Shown here: in pieces, positions 43,494 to 52,620 of the stretch
How the letters are laid out: each line of letters starts with the position of its first letter
Position numbering within the stretch: position 1 is the first letter of the stretch
Source: DAIDKA01 sp036521075
GTDB taxonomy: Bacteria > Pseudomonadota > Gammaproteobacteria > Steroidobacterales > Steroidobacteraceae
Direction of reading: 5' to 3'
Length of the DNA stretch: 64,000 bases
NCBI GenBank assembly: GCA_036521075.1
Contig: DATDIL010000135.1
Location: forward strand, 1 to 64,000
Position numbers and translations under genes: made by a program
The notes under the pieces: model-generated
Databases searched by the model: none
Seen by the model: the letters and a program-made list of their open reading frames with translations, nothing else
What the model was told of the DNA's origin: nothing

Positions 43494-43925
43494 TTACTGG
43501 TGTGCAGGTGCTTGGCTGCGTGCTTTGAGCCCGGTCGATTCAAGTTCAAGATTTCGCGTGGTGAGACGCTCAGTCAGGCGTCCGACCAATGCACCGAGGG
43601 CGCCATTGAATCGTATCGCCAATTCGACCCGGCACCCCCTCGGGCCTGCAGTTATCACGTGGTCCCCGACGACCGCAACGCCGGGGTGACGTGCCGTCCA
43701 GCTAAACCGACGGTACGGTTCCCAGCCGGTGACGACCCAAACCGCGGGCCGAAGCCCTGGCTGATGTATTCGTGCCCGCGATCCGGGCCCCAGGGGTGGG
43801 GCGCTGAGCGGGTCGATCCGCAGCACGGATGGCGTCCATTCCGACCAGCGCTCGATGTCCGTCAGCACCTGCCAGATCCGCTCTGCGGAGGCCGCGACAT
43901 CAACTGCAATGCTGAAATCACGCAC
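43494..43925 (-). CDS. SRPBCC-superfamily (polyketide cyclase-like) protein
   Basis: 143-residue START/Bet v1-like hydrophobic-ligand-binding protein. It begins FSIAVDVAASAERIWQVLTD with IERWSEWTPSV, the family's N-terminal strand and helix, and ends with the long C-terminal helix (ALGALVGRLTERLTTRNLEL). I chose GTG 43925 because the family starts at this strand and an upstream frame ends with TGA at 43918, giving an overlap; an ATG at 43949 with GAGG upstream is an alternative. Ligand and role are unknown. It lies between the blaI operator and the divergent monooxygenase. Confidence 0.72.
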   Translation of the reverse strand: MRDFSIAVDVAASAERIWQVLTDIERWSEWTPSVLRIDPLSAPPLGPGSRARIHQPGLRPAVWVVTGWEPYRRFSWTARHPGVAVVGDHVITAGPRGCRVELAIRFNGALGALVGRLTERLTTRNLELESTGLKARSQAPAHQ

Positions 43926-44234
43926 AGTTGCGCACCGTGTCGGCGTCATTCTTGAAGGCCTCGGCGGCCACGCGCAGCGCATTGCTGGCCGCCGCAGCGA
44001 TGCCGCAAATCCCAGTGTTGTGCAGGCGGCAATGAGCACCAGCTCGCGCGTGACGAGATCCAATCCGGGGCGCCCGATTTAGCCGTGGCGTGAACGTCAC
44101 TGTCTGCTCGTCTTCATCCTGCAGCCTGGGCGGTGCCATTCTCGCCCACTCCACGTTGCGGTCCGAGTGGACTATCAAGTCGTCGACTTCGACTGCAAGC
44201 TTACAGGCCGGGGCCTTGATACTTTGAGAGGTGC

Positions 44235-45704
44235 ATGATGACGGATTCACAGTCCCTGAATACGGATGTGCTGATCGTCGGAGCCGGGCCGGTGGGACTC
44301 TTCCTGGCCAATGAGTGTGCCCGCCGCGCCCTGAGATTCCGGATCATCGAGGCGCGCCCGGCGCAGTCGCAGCACTCCAAGGCGCTCGCTATTTTTCCAC
44401 GAACGCTCGAAATTCTCGACATGGCGGGCCTCGCCGAGCCGTTTCTTGCCCAGGCGAATCACGTGACATCGGTCGCCGTGGTGGTTCATGAACACAGGCT
44501 CGCGCATTTACGATTTGCGCCCGAGCAGACTCCCTATCCATTCGTCGCCATGGTTCCGCAGGACGTTACGGAAGCGCTGCTGGCAGGACAGCTACGCCAC
44601 GGCGGCGGCTCGGTCGAATACGAAACGACATTCGTCTCGGCGCTCGAGGAAAATGAGGCCGTCACGGTCAATGCCGTGCAAAAGGGCATTTCGAAGCGGT
44701 TCCGCACGTCATTCCTCGTGGGCTGCGACGGAGCACACAGCGCGGTCCGCCATCTGCTTGATCTGCCCTTTGCAGGCGGGGACTATTCGGCGTCATTTAT
44801 GCTCGCGGACGTCGAGACCAATGAGGCACTACCGGCCGACGAAATGCAGCTATGCCCCCACGAATCCGGCCCGGTAGCGATATTTCCCATGAGTGCGACC
44901 CGGCGCCGCATCGTGGCCAGCGTCGAGGACGCCGCAGGCGATGCCCCGTCACTGGACCTGGTAAGAAGGCTGCTCACCGAACGCGCGCCAGCCGGGCTGG
45001 AGGCGCGCAGCCTGCGCTGGAGCACCTACTTTCGTATCCACCACCGTCATACGGCGCAATTGCGCGTTGGGCGTATATTCATCGCCGGGGACGCCGCGCA
45101 CATTCATAGCCCATTCGGGGGGCAAGGGATGAATACCGGGTTGCACGACGTGTGGAACCTGGTGTGGAAGCTTGACCTCGCGGTACGTGGTCATGCCAAT
45201 GAGACGCTGCTTGACAGCTATACCACTGAGCGTCTCCCGATCATCCAGGACGTCATTGACAATACGGACTTTCTGACCAAGGCGCTGGGGACGCCGAGCC
45301 GGCTCGCGCAGGCGTTGCGTAACACACTGATTCCTGCACTGTCTCGACTACCACTTTTCCAGCACGCCTTGGTGAATCGATTGTCGGGACTGCAGATCGA
45401 CTACGCGCGAAGCCCCATCGTCGCCGGCGGCGGACAGCGGTTTTTCGCTGATACGGTACGCGGCGGGAAGGGCATCGGCAGCCGATTTGTCCTGTTGGTC
45501 GGCGGCCGCGAGAACCTGGCGGGCAAGGAGTCGGCGCAGCGATTTGCGAACTCATTGAGCGATATCGTCGAAGCGCGCTTCACGGCTCGCGATGCGACGA
45601 CGCTGGTGCGCCCGGATGGTTACGTGGCGTACTCGGCGGACCATGGCGTGGGAACCGCCGAGTTGAATTCAGTGCGCGCGCTGTTGGCGCGCCAAACACA
45701 GTAG
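44235..45704 (+). CDS. FAD-dependent monooxygenase (PheA/TfdB/UbiH-like)
   Basis: 489-residue class A flavoprotein hydroxylase. VLIVGAGPVGLFLANECA (FAD ADP moiety) at about residue 12, VGCDGAHSAVRHLL (DG motif) at about 160, and FIAGDAAHIHSPFGGQGMNTGLHD at about 280 are all intact. The C-terminal region (about 370-489) is a degenerate thioredoxin-like tail. ATG 44235 with GAGAGG upstream. It is followed at 10 bp by an NAD-dependent epimerase-like gene, suggesting a two-gene unit acting on an aromatic or polyketide-like substrate. Confidence 0.85.
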   Translation: MMTDSQSLNTDVLIVGAGPVGLFLANECARRALRFRIIEARPAQSQHSKALAIFPRTLEILDMAGLAEPFLAQANHVTSVAVVVHEHRLAHLRFAPEQTPYPFVAMVPQDVTEALLAGQLRHGGGSVEYETTFVSALEENEAVTVNAVQKGISKRFRTSFLVGCDGAHSAVRHLLDLPFAGGDYSASFMLADVETNEALPADEMQLCPHESGPVAIFPMSATRRRIVASVEDAAGDAPSLDLVRRLLTERAPAGLEARSLRWSTYFRIHHRHTAQLRVGRIFIAGDAAHIHSPFGGQGMNTGLHDVWNLVWKLDLAVRGHANETLLDSYTTERLPIIQDVIDNTDFLTKALGTPSRLAQALRNTLIPALSRLPLFQHALVNRLSGLQIDYARSPIVAGGGQRFFADTVRGGKGIGSRFVLLVGGRENLAGKESAQRFANSLSDIVEARFTARDATTLVRPDGYVAYSADHGVGTAELNSVRALLARQTQ

Positions 45705-45713
45705 GAGAGAACC

Positions 45714-46460
45714 ATGGCAGCGCAAATCGTCTTTCTGGCTGGCGCCAGCGGAGCCATCGGAAAAAGGTTGGTGCCACAGCTCATCGACGCCGGATACCAG
45801 GTTTTCGGCACGACCCGAGCGGCGCAACGGGCTGGCGAACTCGAGAACCTCGGCGCGACACCGATTATCGTGGATGTATTCGATCATTCCAGACTCTTGC
45901 AGGCGCTTCGCGAGGTGCGGCCGAGCATCGTGATGAATCAACTCACCGACTTGCCGAAAACGCTGGCGGGTCCCTTGTCGGAGAAGTCCTTGCTGGCCAA
46001 CGCGCGGTTACGCGACCTGGGGACGCGCAATCTTATCGACGCGGCGCGGTCCGCGGGCGCAGGCCGCTTCATTGCCCAGAGCCTGGCGTGGCTTTATGCG
46101 CCCGGTCCGACACCGCACCGCGAAGAGGACCCGCTTGAGGCAAGCGCCAGCGGAACGGCGGCGATCACGAACCCCAGTGTCATTGCCTTGGAGCAGATGA
46201 CGCTGAATTCGCCACCGCTCGTGGGCGTGGTGCTGCGCTACGGCCAGTTCTACGGGCCGGGCACCTGGAACACGGCTCAGGACGGCAACGTACCGGTCCA
46301 CGTCGACGCCGCCGCGCGCGCGGCGCTGCTCGCCATCGCGGCGACGCATACGGGGATCTTCAACATTGCCGAGGAGAAGGGCTTGGTTTCAACCGCGAAA
46401 GCGCGCCGCGAGCTGGAATGGAGTGCGGACTTTCGCATGCGCTCACCCGCCGTGGCGTGA
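45714..46460 (+). CDS. NAD(P)-binding epimerase/dehydratase-like protein
   Basis: 248-residue atypical SDR. The Rossmann motif GASGAIGKRLVPQLIDAGYQV is at the N-terminus, PSIVMNQLTDLPKTL follows, and SLAWLYAPGP stands where the YxxxK motif of extended SDRs usually lies; the catalytic Tyr-x3-Lys is not obvious. RYGQFYGPGTW is typical of NAD-dependent epimerases. A GGAGAG site lies before ATG 45714. It is downstream of and close to the monooxygenase. Reductase or isomerase on the hydroxylated product is an inference. Confidence 0.78.
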   Translation: MAAQIVFLAGASGAIGKRLVPQLIDAGYQVFGTTRAAQRAGELENLGATPIIVDVFDHSRLLQALREVRPSIVMNQLTDLPKTLAGPLSEKSLLANARLRDLGTRNLIDAARSAGAGRFIAQSLAWLYAPGPTPHREEDPLEASASGTAAITNPSVIALEQMTLNSPPLVGVVLRYGQFYGPGTWNTAQDGNVPVHVDAAARAALLAIAATHTGIFNIAEEKGLVSTAKARRELEWSADFRMRSPAVA

Positions 46461-46475
46461 TGCCAGGCCGCTGCG

Positions 46476-47369
46476 TCACCGCACGATTGCGCCGTTGTCA
46501 TCCGCTTGCGGCGAGGGCCGAGCCGGATTCTGGTTGATGCTGATGGTGTGAACATTCCTGATCTTGCCGTTCACGATGCGGAAGGTATGTGAGTCGGGCA
46601 TGCCGGTGGCGCTGTTGCCGAAGCGGCAAAACACGTTGATGACCCCGTGTTCCTCGTCAACGACGTAGTCGCGATTCACGATATAGAGCACGCCAGCCGG
46701 AATGCCGACTTCGCAGGTCGCGTTCGGATCGCCGTTGCGGTTGGTGTAGGCGCCGCCCTCCAGTCGCGCACAGGGTCTGCCCCACGGGGTCTTCACGAAT
46801 TTATCGGAGAACAGGTCCAGATAGCTGTTCGCGACATTGATCAGTTCCTGCATGGAACTGCGCGTTCCCGGCTTCAGTGCACTCCAGTCCTCCTTGCTCG
46901 AATACTTCAGATACGAATTGGCATTGAACAGCCAGTCACCCTTGTGTGAAACAAGGCTGTCGATCGCCGTGATCCTGCCATTGTCGACGCTCAGGCGCGT
47001 GCCAATGACATACTGAGGTTCTGCGCCGGTCACGACAAATTCCGAGAATGTCCGGCAGCGAACCGGGTCCAGGAAGCTGCGCGACTCGGCAATTGGCAGT
47101 GCGGTGTTCCACATCCCCTTGTCGGGTGCCACCGCGCTCATGTTTTCCAGGTATTTCACTTTTTCGGCGAACGCCATCTTGGTGCGATCGCCGGATTTCT
47201 GAGCAGCCAGGTAGCTATCCACCGCCGACTGCAGCGACTCGCGGGTGCAGGAGACCCGCGGTGCCACCTGCCGGGCGGAGCCGTGATCCGGTTGCGGCGC
47301 CTGCGCACGCACCTGGGTGATGACTGCCGAACAGGCCATCACAGACAGGAACACCTTATTTATCGACAT
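46476..47369 (-). CDS. Secreted double NTF2-like protein, paralogue 2
   Basis: 297-residue exported protein with signal peptide MSINKVFLSVMACSAVITQVRA. It shares its plan with the proteins at 23656 and 51556: a Cys-containing start (SCTRESLQSAVDSYLAA), a first half with the strand GTRLSVDNGRITAIDSLVSH, and a second half from about residue 165 (MQELINVANSYLDLF, then CARLEGGAYTN and ATCEVGIP with paired Cys, RDYVVDEEHGVINVFCRF, HTFRIVNGKIRNVHT). It is closest to the 51556 protein in the second half (C.RLE.G..TN... ). It lies between the monooxygenase pair and the alpha/beta hydrolase. Function unknown. Confidence 0.72.
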   Translation of the reverse strand: MSINKVFLSVMACSAVITQVRAQAPQPDHGSARQVAPRVSCTRESLQSAVDSYLAAQKSGDRTKMAFAEKVKYLENMSAVAPDKGMWNTALPIAESRSFLDPVRCRTFSEFVVTGAEPQYVIGTRLSVDNGRITAIDSLVSHKGDWLFNANSYLKYSSKEDWSALKPGTRSSMQELINVANSYLDLFSDKFVKTPWGRPCARLEGGAYTNRNGDPNATCEVGIPAGVLYIVNRDYVVDEEHGVINVFCRFGNSATGMPDSHTFRIVNGKIRNVHTISINQNPARPSPQADDNGAIVR

Positions 47370-47423
47370 GCTCGCGGTCCCCACTGTGGATTGTTGATGG
47401 CTGCGCGACGGCAGCAGTTCACG

Positions 47424-48473
47424 CTAGTGCGCGCCGCTTTTGCGGGCCTCGACGTGGTGATCGATCCACGCGATCACCAGGTCCGCCAGCTGATTGCTGT
47501 TCCGATCCTGCATCAGCATGTGACTGTTGCCCTTTATGCCCATCCCCGGCAGGTACATCATCTGGGCATCCCCACCGGCCTTGCGGAGTTGATCGATGAA
47601 TGTATCGCAGGCGTTCTTGGCGTCCATCCAGCTGAAGGGGGCGTTCACATCCCCCAGGTGATCGCCGAACATGACCAGGGTCGGGATCTTACTCAGCGTT
47701 GCCAGCTGTGCGGGACCCAGATCGGTTTGGCAGCGCATTTCAATTGTCACCAGGCCCCTTATGCCCTTGGCGTCGACTAACGCGGCCAGCTCCGGATAGA
47801 AACCCGACTCCGAATGGCCGACCAGAACGGCGCCATGCAGTTTTGCGCCGAGCGCGGCCATCTGTGTCAGAGTCGGATTCACGTTCGCCGGCAGTGTTGA
47901 ATTCAGATCCGGAATCATCTGCTTGTACAGTTCGCCAACCGCTTGCAACGGGAACTGCTCATCGGCAAAACCCTCGCCATACTTCGGACCGAAGCGAAAC
48001 ACGGTCCACGCGAATTGATGAGTGGCATCCAGGATGCCGGGCATCTGGGCATTGGCCAGGGTGCCCGCGTGAACCTCATTGAAGGCGGTGGGATCAAATC
48101 CGGAGCGGGCGCGGGACACCTGATCGGCGAGATAAACCGAACGATCCTTGCGAACGAAGTATTCGCTCCAACCCATGCGTCCATCCGGAGTGGTTTCCCA
48201 GGTCTTGCTGCTCAGGCAGCACCCGTGGACAAAGACGACCGGAACGTGCCGATCGCCTTTCATTGGAATTTGGTACTGCACGTACATCTGGTTTACGGTG
48301 ATCTCGCCGCTTTGCGCGGGAATCGCGCCCGCTGGCGGTTCGCTGACCGTTTTGGTTTCACCGCCCACAAAGAAACTGCCTTGCTCCTTGATCGTCAGCG
48401 GCCCCGTGGTCTGGGCGAAGGCGACCGGAGCCACAGCCAGCGCCACAACAGCCGATAACCGCAGCACTTTCAT
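47424..48473 (-). CDS. Secreted alpha/beta hydrolase
   Basis: 349-residue exported hydrolase. Signal peptide MKVLRLSAVVALAVAPVAFA; oxyanion-hole region VVFVHGCCLSSKTWE; nucleophile elbow VGHSESGF; acid in LVMFGDHLGDV; catalytic His in IKGNSHMLMQDRNSNQL near the C-terminus. The family of HGCCLSSKTWE-type hydrolases is common in environmental proteobacteria, and substrates are mostly uncharacterised esters. It lies 55 bp upstream of paralogue 2 on the same strand and could be co-transcribed with it. Confidence 0.82.
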   Translation of the reverse strand: MKVLRLSAVVALAVAPVAFAQTTGPLTIKEQGSFFVGGETKTVSEPPAGAIPAQSGEITVNQMYVQYQIPMKGDRHVPVVFVHGCCLSSKTWETTPDGRMGWSEYFVRKDRSVYLADQVSRARSGFDPTAFNEVHAGTLANAQMPGILDATHQFAWTVFRFGPKYGEGFADEQFPLQAVGELYKQMIPDLNSTLPANVNPTLTQMAALGAKLHGAVLVGHSESGFYPELAALVDAKGIRGLVTIEMRCQTDLGPAQLATLSKIPTLVMFGDHLGDVNAPFSWMDAKNACDTFIDQLRKAGGDAQMMYLPGMGIKGNSHMLMQDRNSNQLADLVIAWIDHHVEARKSGAH

Positions 48474-48552
48474 GATGGATCCTTGAGGAATCAGTTGTAG
48501 TTGGAACTCATGCCCGACAGCGATCGATGCCGCAGTGTAGCAAGCTGAAGTG

Positions 48553-49425
48553 CTATCCGGGGCCCTCCCGGCTTGGCGCCGCTCGCGCGACCCGATGCCA
48601 CCACATGACGACTCCGGTGATGACCAGGGTGCAGGGCACCAGCGCGAGGATGGCCCAGGTCACCTCGATCCCGCGGCCAAATGAGCGTCCGAAATGCACC
48701 CGGACCAACCAGGCGAACGCATCCTCGAGAAAGCGTGAAGCGGCGGTGTCAGCCCCTTGCACGGAAAAGACATCGAGCAATGCGATGAACGGGGCGGGAA
48801 ACGCGAAGTAGATTCCGGTTATTCCCCATAGCAGGATCAGCGCAAAGCACCAGAATCCCAGCACGCCATGCAGTTCGCGGATGAAGCGGCGGCCACCCAC
48901 ATTTCGATGCACCATGAGGCTATGGCGCCAGCGCGCCCTCCTGGGCCACCACAGCACCAATCCGCTCGTGCTCAAGAGCAAGATGGCCAGGGCGCCGACA
49001 CCGTTGACCCGCAAGCCACTTCGCCCGCGCGTCAGGTTATCGTGCAAGTCGGCGAGCCACGTGACGGACCTTGGCTCGCAGGCCACGGTATCGTTGAGAT
49101 TTGCGCCCGTGTACGGATCGAAGAGGCGCTCGAGCCGCAAGGATCCTCCCAGTAGCCATACTTCAACGGCCGCTCCGGGAACCCGGGAGCGGTGAATCTC
49201 CACCTGCTTGAAGTCGGCGTCCGGGTAGGCAGCCCGTGCCTTCGCCTGCAGTTCGGCATCCGTCAGCGGGCGGCCGGTTTTGGGCACCATGATGATTCTG
49301 GGGCACAATGCCCGGTCAAGCTCGCGGCGAAAAATTATCAGGCTGCCGGATACACTGATCATGAGAATATACAGGCCGATTCCCATCCCCATCCACAGGT
49401 GCATTTGAAAGAGCACCTTGCGCAT
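48553..49425 (-). CDS. PepSY-domain inner-membrane protein
   Basis: 290-residue PepSY_TM protein: TM1 GIGLYILMISVSGSLIIFRREL, a periplasmic PepSY region (LTDAELQAKARAAYPDADFKQVEIH), TM2 ALAILLLSTSGLVLWWPRRA, TM3 ELHGVLGFWCFALILLWGIT and TM4 VTWAILALVPCTLVITGVVMW. His residues near the TM ends (MHLWMG, ELHG) are typical and may bind heme in FMN/heme-type reductases. It is the last gene of the leftward operon, 6 bp after the quinoprotein stop, suggesting an electron-transfer role with that periplasmic enzyme rather than siderophore reduction. Confidence 0.83.
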   Translation of the reverse strand: MRKVLFQMHLWMGMGIGLYILMISVSGSLIIFRRELDRALCPRIIMVPKTGRPLTDAELQAKARAAYPDADFKQVEIHRSRVPGAAVEVWLLGGSLRLERLFDPYTGANLNDTVACEPRSVTWLADLHDNLTRGRSGLRVNGVGALAILLLSTSGLVLWWPRRARWRHSLMVHRNVGGRRFIRELHGVLGFWCFALILLWGITGIYFAFPAPFIALLDVFSVQGADTAASRFLEDAFAWLVRVHFGRSFGRGIEVTWAILALVPCTLVITGVVMWWHRVARAAPSREGPG

Positions 49426-49431
49426 GGCCGT

Positions 49432-51537
49432 CTAAGGTAGCGCGAAGACCCACACGGTCGCGCCCCGGTTCGGCGAACTGCGCAACTCCGGGACGAGGGG
49501 CGCGAAACTGCGGGCATGGAATCCGCCTTCACCGACTACGAGCGCGAGGTACTGCTTGCCGTTCACTGCGAAACTGATCGGGCTGGAGCTGGAGATGTCG
49601 TTGAGACGACTGCTCCACAGCTCCTTGCCGGTTGCGCTGTCGTAAATATGGAATACACGATCGTAGGTGGCGTCCAAGGCCAGTCCACCGGCCGTAGTCA
49701 GGACCCCCGATGACACCGGGGCGCGCTGGCGCACCGTCCACACAGGCTTGCGGGTCGCCATGTCGAGCGCCTGCAGACGACCGTACTTGCCATCACTGTC
49801 GGGGCGCGGCCGGATTCCCCAATTGACGCCGGATGACAATGCGCTGACGCTGCCGCCGCCGGGTACGGGGAACAGGTCCATGCACGCCTCGTTCAGCGGC
49901 ATCACCAGGATTCCCGAGTGCTGATTCCAGGAGGCCGGCAGGTAGCTCTTCGCCCCGGCGCCGTGCGGGCATACCAGCTTGATCTTGCCGTCGTTCGGAT
50001 ACAGGGCCGTGTTTACCCGCTTCTCGCCCGTGACCGGATCGATAGCCGTGACGATGTTCTGCAGCCCAAGGTCTATCGAGAATAGAAACTTGCCGGTTCG
50101 GGCATCGAGCGCATCGTAGATGCCGATCTTGCCGGAGGTGATGAGCACCCGGCGCAGCACACCGTCGACTTTGAGGTTTATGAGCTGCCGCTCAAAGGCC
50201 CAGTCCAGGTCCCACTGGTCGTCCGGAAAGTGCTGGAAGTACCACACCAGCCTGCCCGTATTCGGATCAACTGCCAGAGTCGAATTGGTGTACAGCGCCG
50301 CATTGCTCATGCCGGGCTTCTTGGGCGCCAGCAACGGAGCGGTGTCATAGGTGTTGCCGGTGCCAAAGTACGCAAGCCCGGTATCCGGATCGTAACTGCC
50401 CGGGGTCCAGATCGAGGCACCGGAGCGCGCTGCGAAGGGAACTCCGTTCCAACTGTCCCCGCCCGGCGCGCCGGGCTTTGCGATCGTACCGATGCGCCAC
50501 AGTTCCTGGCCGGTTGCCGCATCCAGGCCCACCAGCTGCGGACCACCGAAACGGGCGTTGACGCCGGTCCCCGTGGTGCCGGTCATGACCTTGCCTTCGG
50601 CCACCAGGGGACCACCGCTCAAGCCCTCGTGTCGCTTGAAGTCGCCGATCCGGGTATCCCAGACCACTGCCCCGGTGCGCACGTTCAGTGCCACCACGTG
50701 CACGTCCGAGGTGCCGAAATAAAGCAGATCGCCCCACAGCGCCAGGCCGCGTTTCACGAAGGGTGTCGCACCCGGTTCCAGGGCGTGGTTGTACTGCCAG
50801 AGCAGATCCCCGGTCTTCGCATTGAGGGCCTGAACGATATCGCCGTACCCCAGGACGAACATGGTGCCGTCGCGCACCAGAGGCACCGTCTCGGTCGAAC
50901 CTTCGGGCAAAGTCCAGCTCCATATCAGCCGCAGGTTTGCCGCATTGGCCGCCGTGATCTGCCGCAGCGGGCTGAAGCCATGGGCGTCCCAGCCGCGCCG
51001 CCAGGTCAGCCAGTCCTGCGCCGGGGGGTTCGCCAGATCGGCTTTACCGACGGGGATGAAGTGGTCCAGCGGATTGGGCAATGCCACGACTTTCTGGGCC
51101 GTATAGGGCGAGTAGGCCATGATGCTGAAGCCCCCTCCGGGTACCATCATGCCCGCCAAGTCGCGAGCATCCGTCGGCAGGGGATCGCGGCCCGCCACGA
51201 TCGCATTCTCCTTCAACATGAAGGCCACCAACGCCGCATACGTGGCGCTGTCGAGCGAGCCGGGTTTGGTGGTCGGCATGGTCGTGCGGGTCAGGTCGTA
51301 CAGGTCCCGTACGCTGTGGCCACCGAATCTCTGCATGAACGCGGGCCCCTTCAACGGCTTGCCGAGCGGTCCGTCGCTCAGGTTCGGGCCATGGCACATT
51401 GCACAGCTGGCAAGATAGGCCCTTCGTCCGACCTCACTTTGCTGGTTGGTATAGGAAAGGGCACGTTCCTGCGCGCTCACTCCGGCAGTGGCCGCTGCCA
51501 GCACGACCAGACTCGCCAGCGCTGTTCGAAGCCTCAT
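49432..51537 (-). CDS. Periplasmic cytochrome c - PQQ quinoprotein dehydrogenase
   Basis: 701-residue exported enzyme. After a signal peptide (MRLRTALASLVVLAAATAGV) there is a c-type cytochrome domain with CAMCHG (C45, C48, H49) and a candidate Met ligand in TRTTMPTTKPGSL. An eight-bladed PQQ propeller follows (about 165-701), with tryptophan-docking-type repeats such as VVWDTRIGDFK, GRLVWYFQHFPDDQWDLDW and SVSALSSGVNWGIRP. DDQWDLD is the region of PQQ/Ca2+ ligands in alcohol dehydrogenases. It probably oxidises an alcohol, aldehyde or sugar in the periplasm. The heme domain is N-terminal, whereas classic quinohemoprotein ADHs carry it at the C-terminus. Confidence 0.83.
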   Translation of the reverse strand: MRLRTALASLVVLAAATAGVSAQERALSYTNQQSEVGRRAYLASCAMCHGPNLSDGPLGKPLKGPAFMQRFGGHSVRDLYDLTRTTMPTTKPGSLDSATYAALVAFMLKENAIVAGRDPLPTDARDLAGMMVPGGGFSIMAYSPYTAQKVVALPNPLDHFIPVGKADLANPPAQDWLTWRRGWDAHGFSPLRQITAANAANLRLIWSWTLPEGSTETVPLVRDGTMFVLGYGDIVQALNAKTGDLLWQYNHALEPGATPFVKRGLALWGDLLYFGTSDVHVVALNVRTGAVVWDTRIGDFKRHEGLSGGPLVAEGKVMTGTTGTGVNARFGGPQLVGLDAATGQELWRIGTIAKPGAPGGDSWNGVPFAARSGASIWTPGSYDPDTGLAYFGTGNTYDTAPLLAPKKPGMSNAALYTNSTLAVDPNTGRLVWYFQHFPDDQWDLDWAFERQLINLKVDGVLRRVLITSGKIGIYDALDARTGKFLFSIDLGLQNIVTAIDPVTGEKRVNTALYPNDGKIKLVCPHGAGAKSYLPASWNQHSGILVMPLNEACMDLFPVPGGGSVSALSSGVNWGIRPRPDSDGKYGRLQALDMATRKPVWTVRQRAPVSSGVLTTAGGLALDATYDRVFHIYDSATGKELWSSRLNDISSSSPISFAVNGKQYLALVVGEGGFHARSFAPLVPELRSSPNRGATVWVFALP

Positions 51538-51555
51538 GATCAACCCCGCCGAGCG

Positions 51556-52620
51556 CTAGCGCGCGTACTCGTCGAATCCGTCCTTCACGGCCTGCGGACT
51601 GTCCATATGAAAGCCGGTTGTGAAGTAGGGCCGCGTTCCGTAGGTGACATTGGTGAATACCGCCTCCACCTGGCTGATGCCTTCCCGGTCAATCGAAAAG
51701 GTCTCGTGCGCCTGCAGCGTGGAGGGGGAGGTGTCGTTGACCGTGACGGTCTTGCCGTTCTTGAGCTGATAGGTATGGATCTGTGCGTCGTTCTCATGAT
51801 CGAAATAGACGCTGGTCATCACGACCTGATGCTCGAGGTCCACCGCCATGACCCGGCGGCTGCGGATGCGATTGTCGTTGCGGTGGTAGCCGGTCGCGAG
51901 ATCCTCGGCACAACTCATATTGATACCGCCGCGTTCCTGGCCGGGGCGCACCGGAACATTCGAGGTCGGACGGCCATCCTCCAGGCGCTGGCAATGCGAG
52001 GAGAAGATCGGCGGCTTGTCACCGGTATTGTTCTCGATACCCGTGAAATAGGTGTTGACGATCTGCATCAGCTGTTCGCGCGTGCGGCGCTGCGCCGGTG
52101 ACACCATCTGTGTGAATTCCGGCCGCGGCTTCTCGCCCAGGTAATCGGTCTGCGCCGCTGCACTTGCGGCGGGCGCGAGGCGGCTGCGCTCGGAGGTCAC
52201 GATGGTCTCGATCTCGGTTATCTGATGGCCATAGACCTTCAGCCGCGTGCTGAGGATTACCGGCGCGCCATTCTCATACATCCGGGCATAGAAGCCGATC
52301 GTGCCCCACTGCGGATCGGCGATGTACAGCCGATACGGGCGCACGCCCGTCGCGTTCTTCCAGAACCCGTCCGGGATCGGCAAGGGCACACTGTTCTCCG
52401 AGTACCGCGCACCCTTGGCGAGCGGGACCTTGCTGACATCGTGCGCAATTACCGCCGCAATGAACTGTTCCGCCAGACCCTGCAGGCAGGCGCGGTCGCA
52501 ATCGCCCGTACCGACATTTGGCGGCAGGGGCGCGCCGGTCTGCGCCGCGGGCAACGCCAGGGTTGCGAGCAGCAGCATGGATGCCGCGATGCCGATTCGA
52601 GGCCCCACCTTGATCTTCAT
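51556..52620 (-). CDS. Secreted double NTF2-like protein, paralogue 3
   Basis: 354-residue exported protein. Signal peptide MKIKVGPRIGIAASMLLLAT; mature start GDCDRACLQGLAEQFIAAVI then AHDVSKVPLAKGARYSEN, almost the same words as HDTSKLPVSDKLRVTED in the 23656 protein; first half ends TRLKVYGHQITEIETIVTSE. The second half (about 195-354) has a MQIVNTYFTGIENN helix, HCQRLEDGRPTSN and NMSCAEDLATGY with paired Cys, and RVMAVDLEHQVVMTSVYFDH. ATG 52620 overlaps the LysR stop by 4 bases (ATGA), and the quinoprotein starts 18 bp later, so this protein belongs to the quinoprotein operon. Confidence 0.75.
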   Translation of the reverse strand: MKIKVGPRIGIAASMLLLATLALPAAQTGAPLPPNVGTGDCDRACLQGLAEQFIAAVIAHDVSKVPLAKGARYSENSVPLPIPDGFWKNATGVRPYRLYIADPQWGTIGFYARMYENGAPVILSTRLKVYGHQITEIETIVTSERSRLAPAASAAAQTDYLGEKPRPEFTQMVSPAQRRTREQLMQIVNTYFTGIENNTGDKPPIFSSHCQRLEDGRPTSNVPVRPGQERGGINMSCAEDLATGYHRNDNRIRSRRVMAVDLEHQVVMTSVYFDHENDAQIHTYQLKNGKTVTVNDTSPSTLQAHETFSIDREGISQVEAVFTNVTYGTRPYFTTGFHMDSPQAVKDGFDEYAR

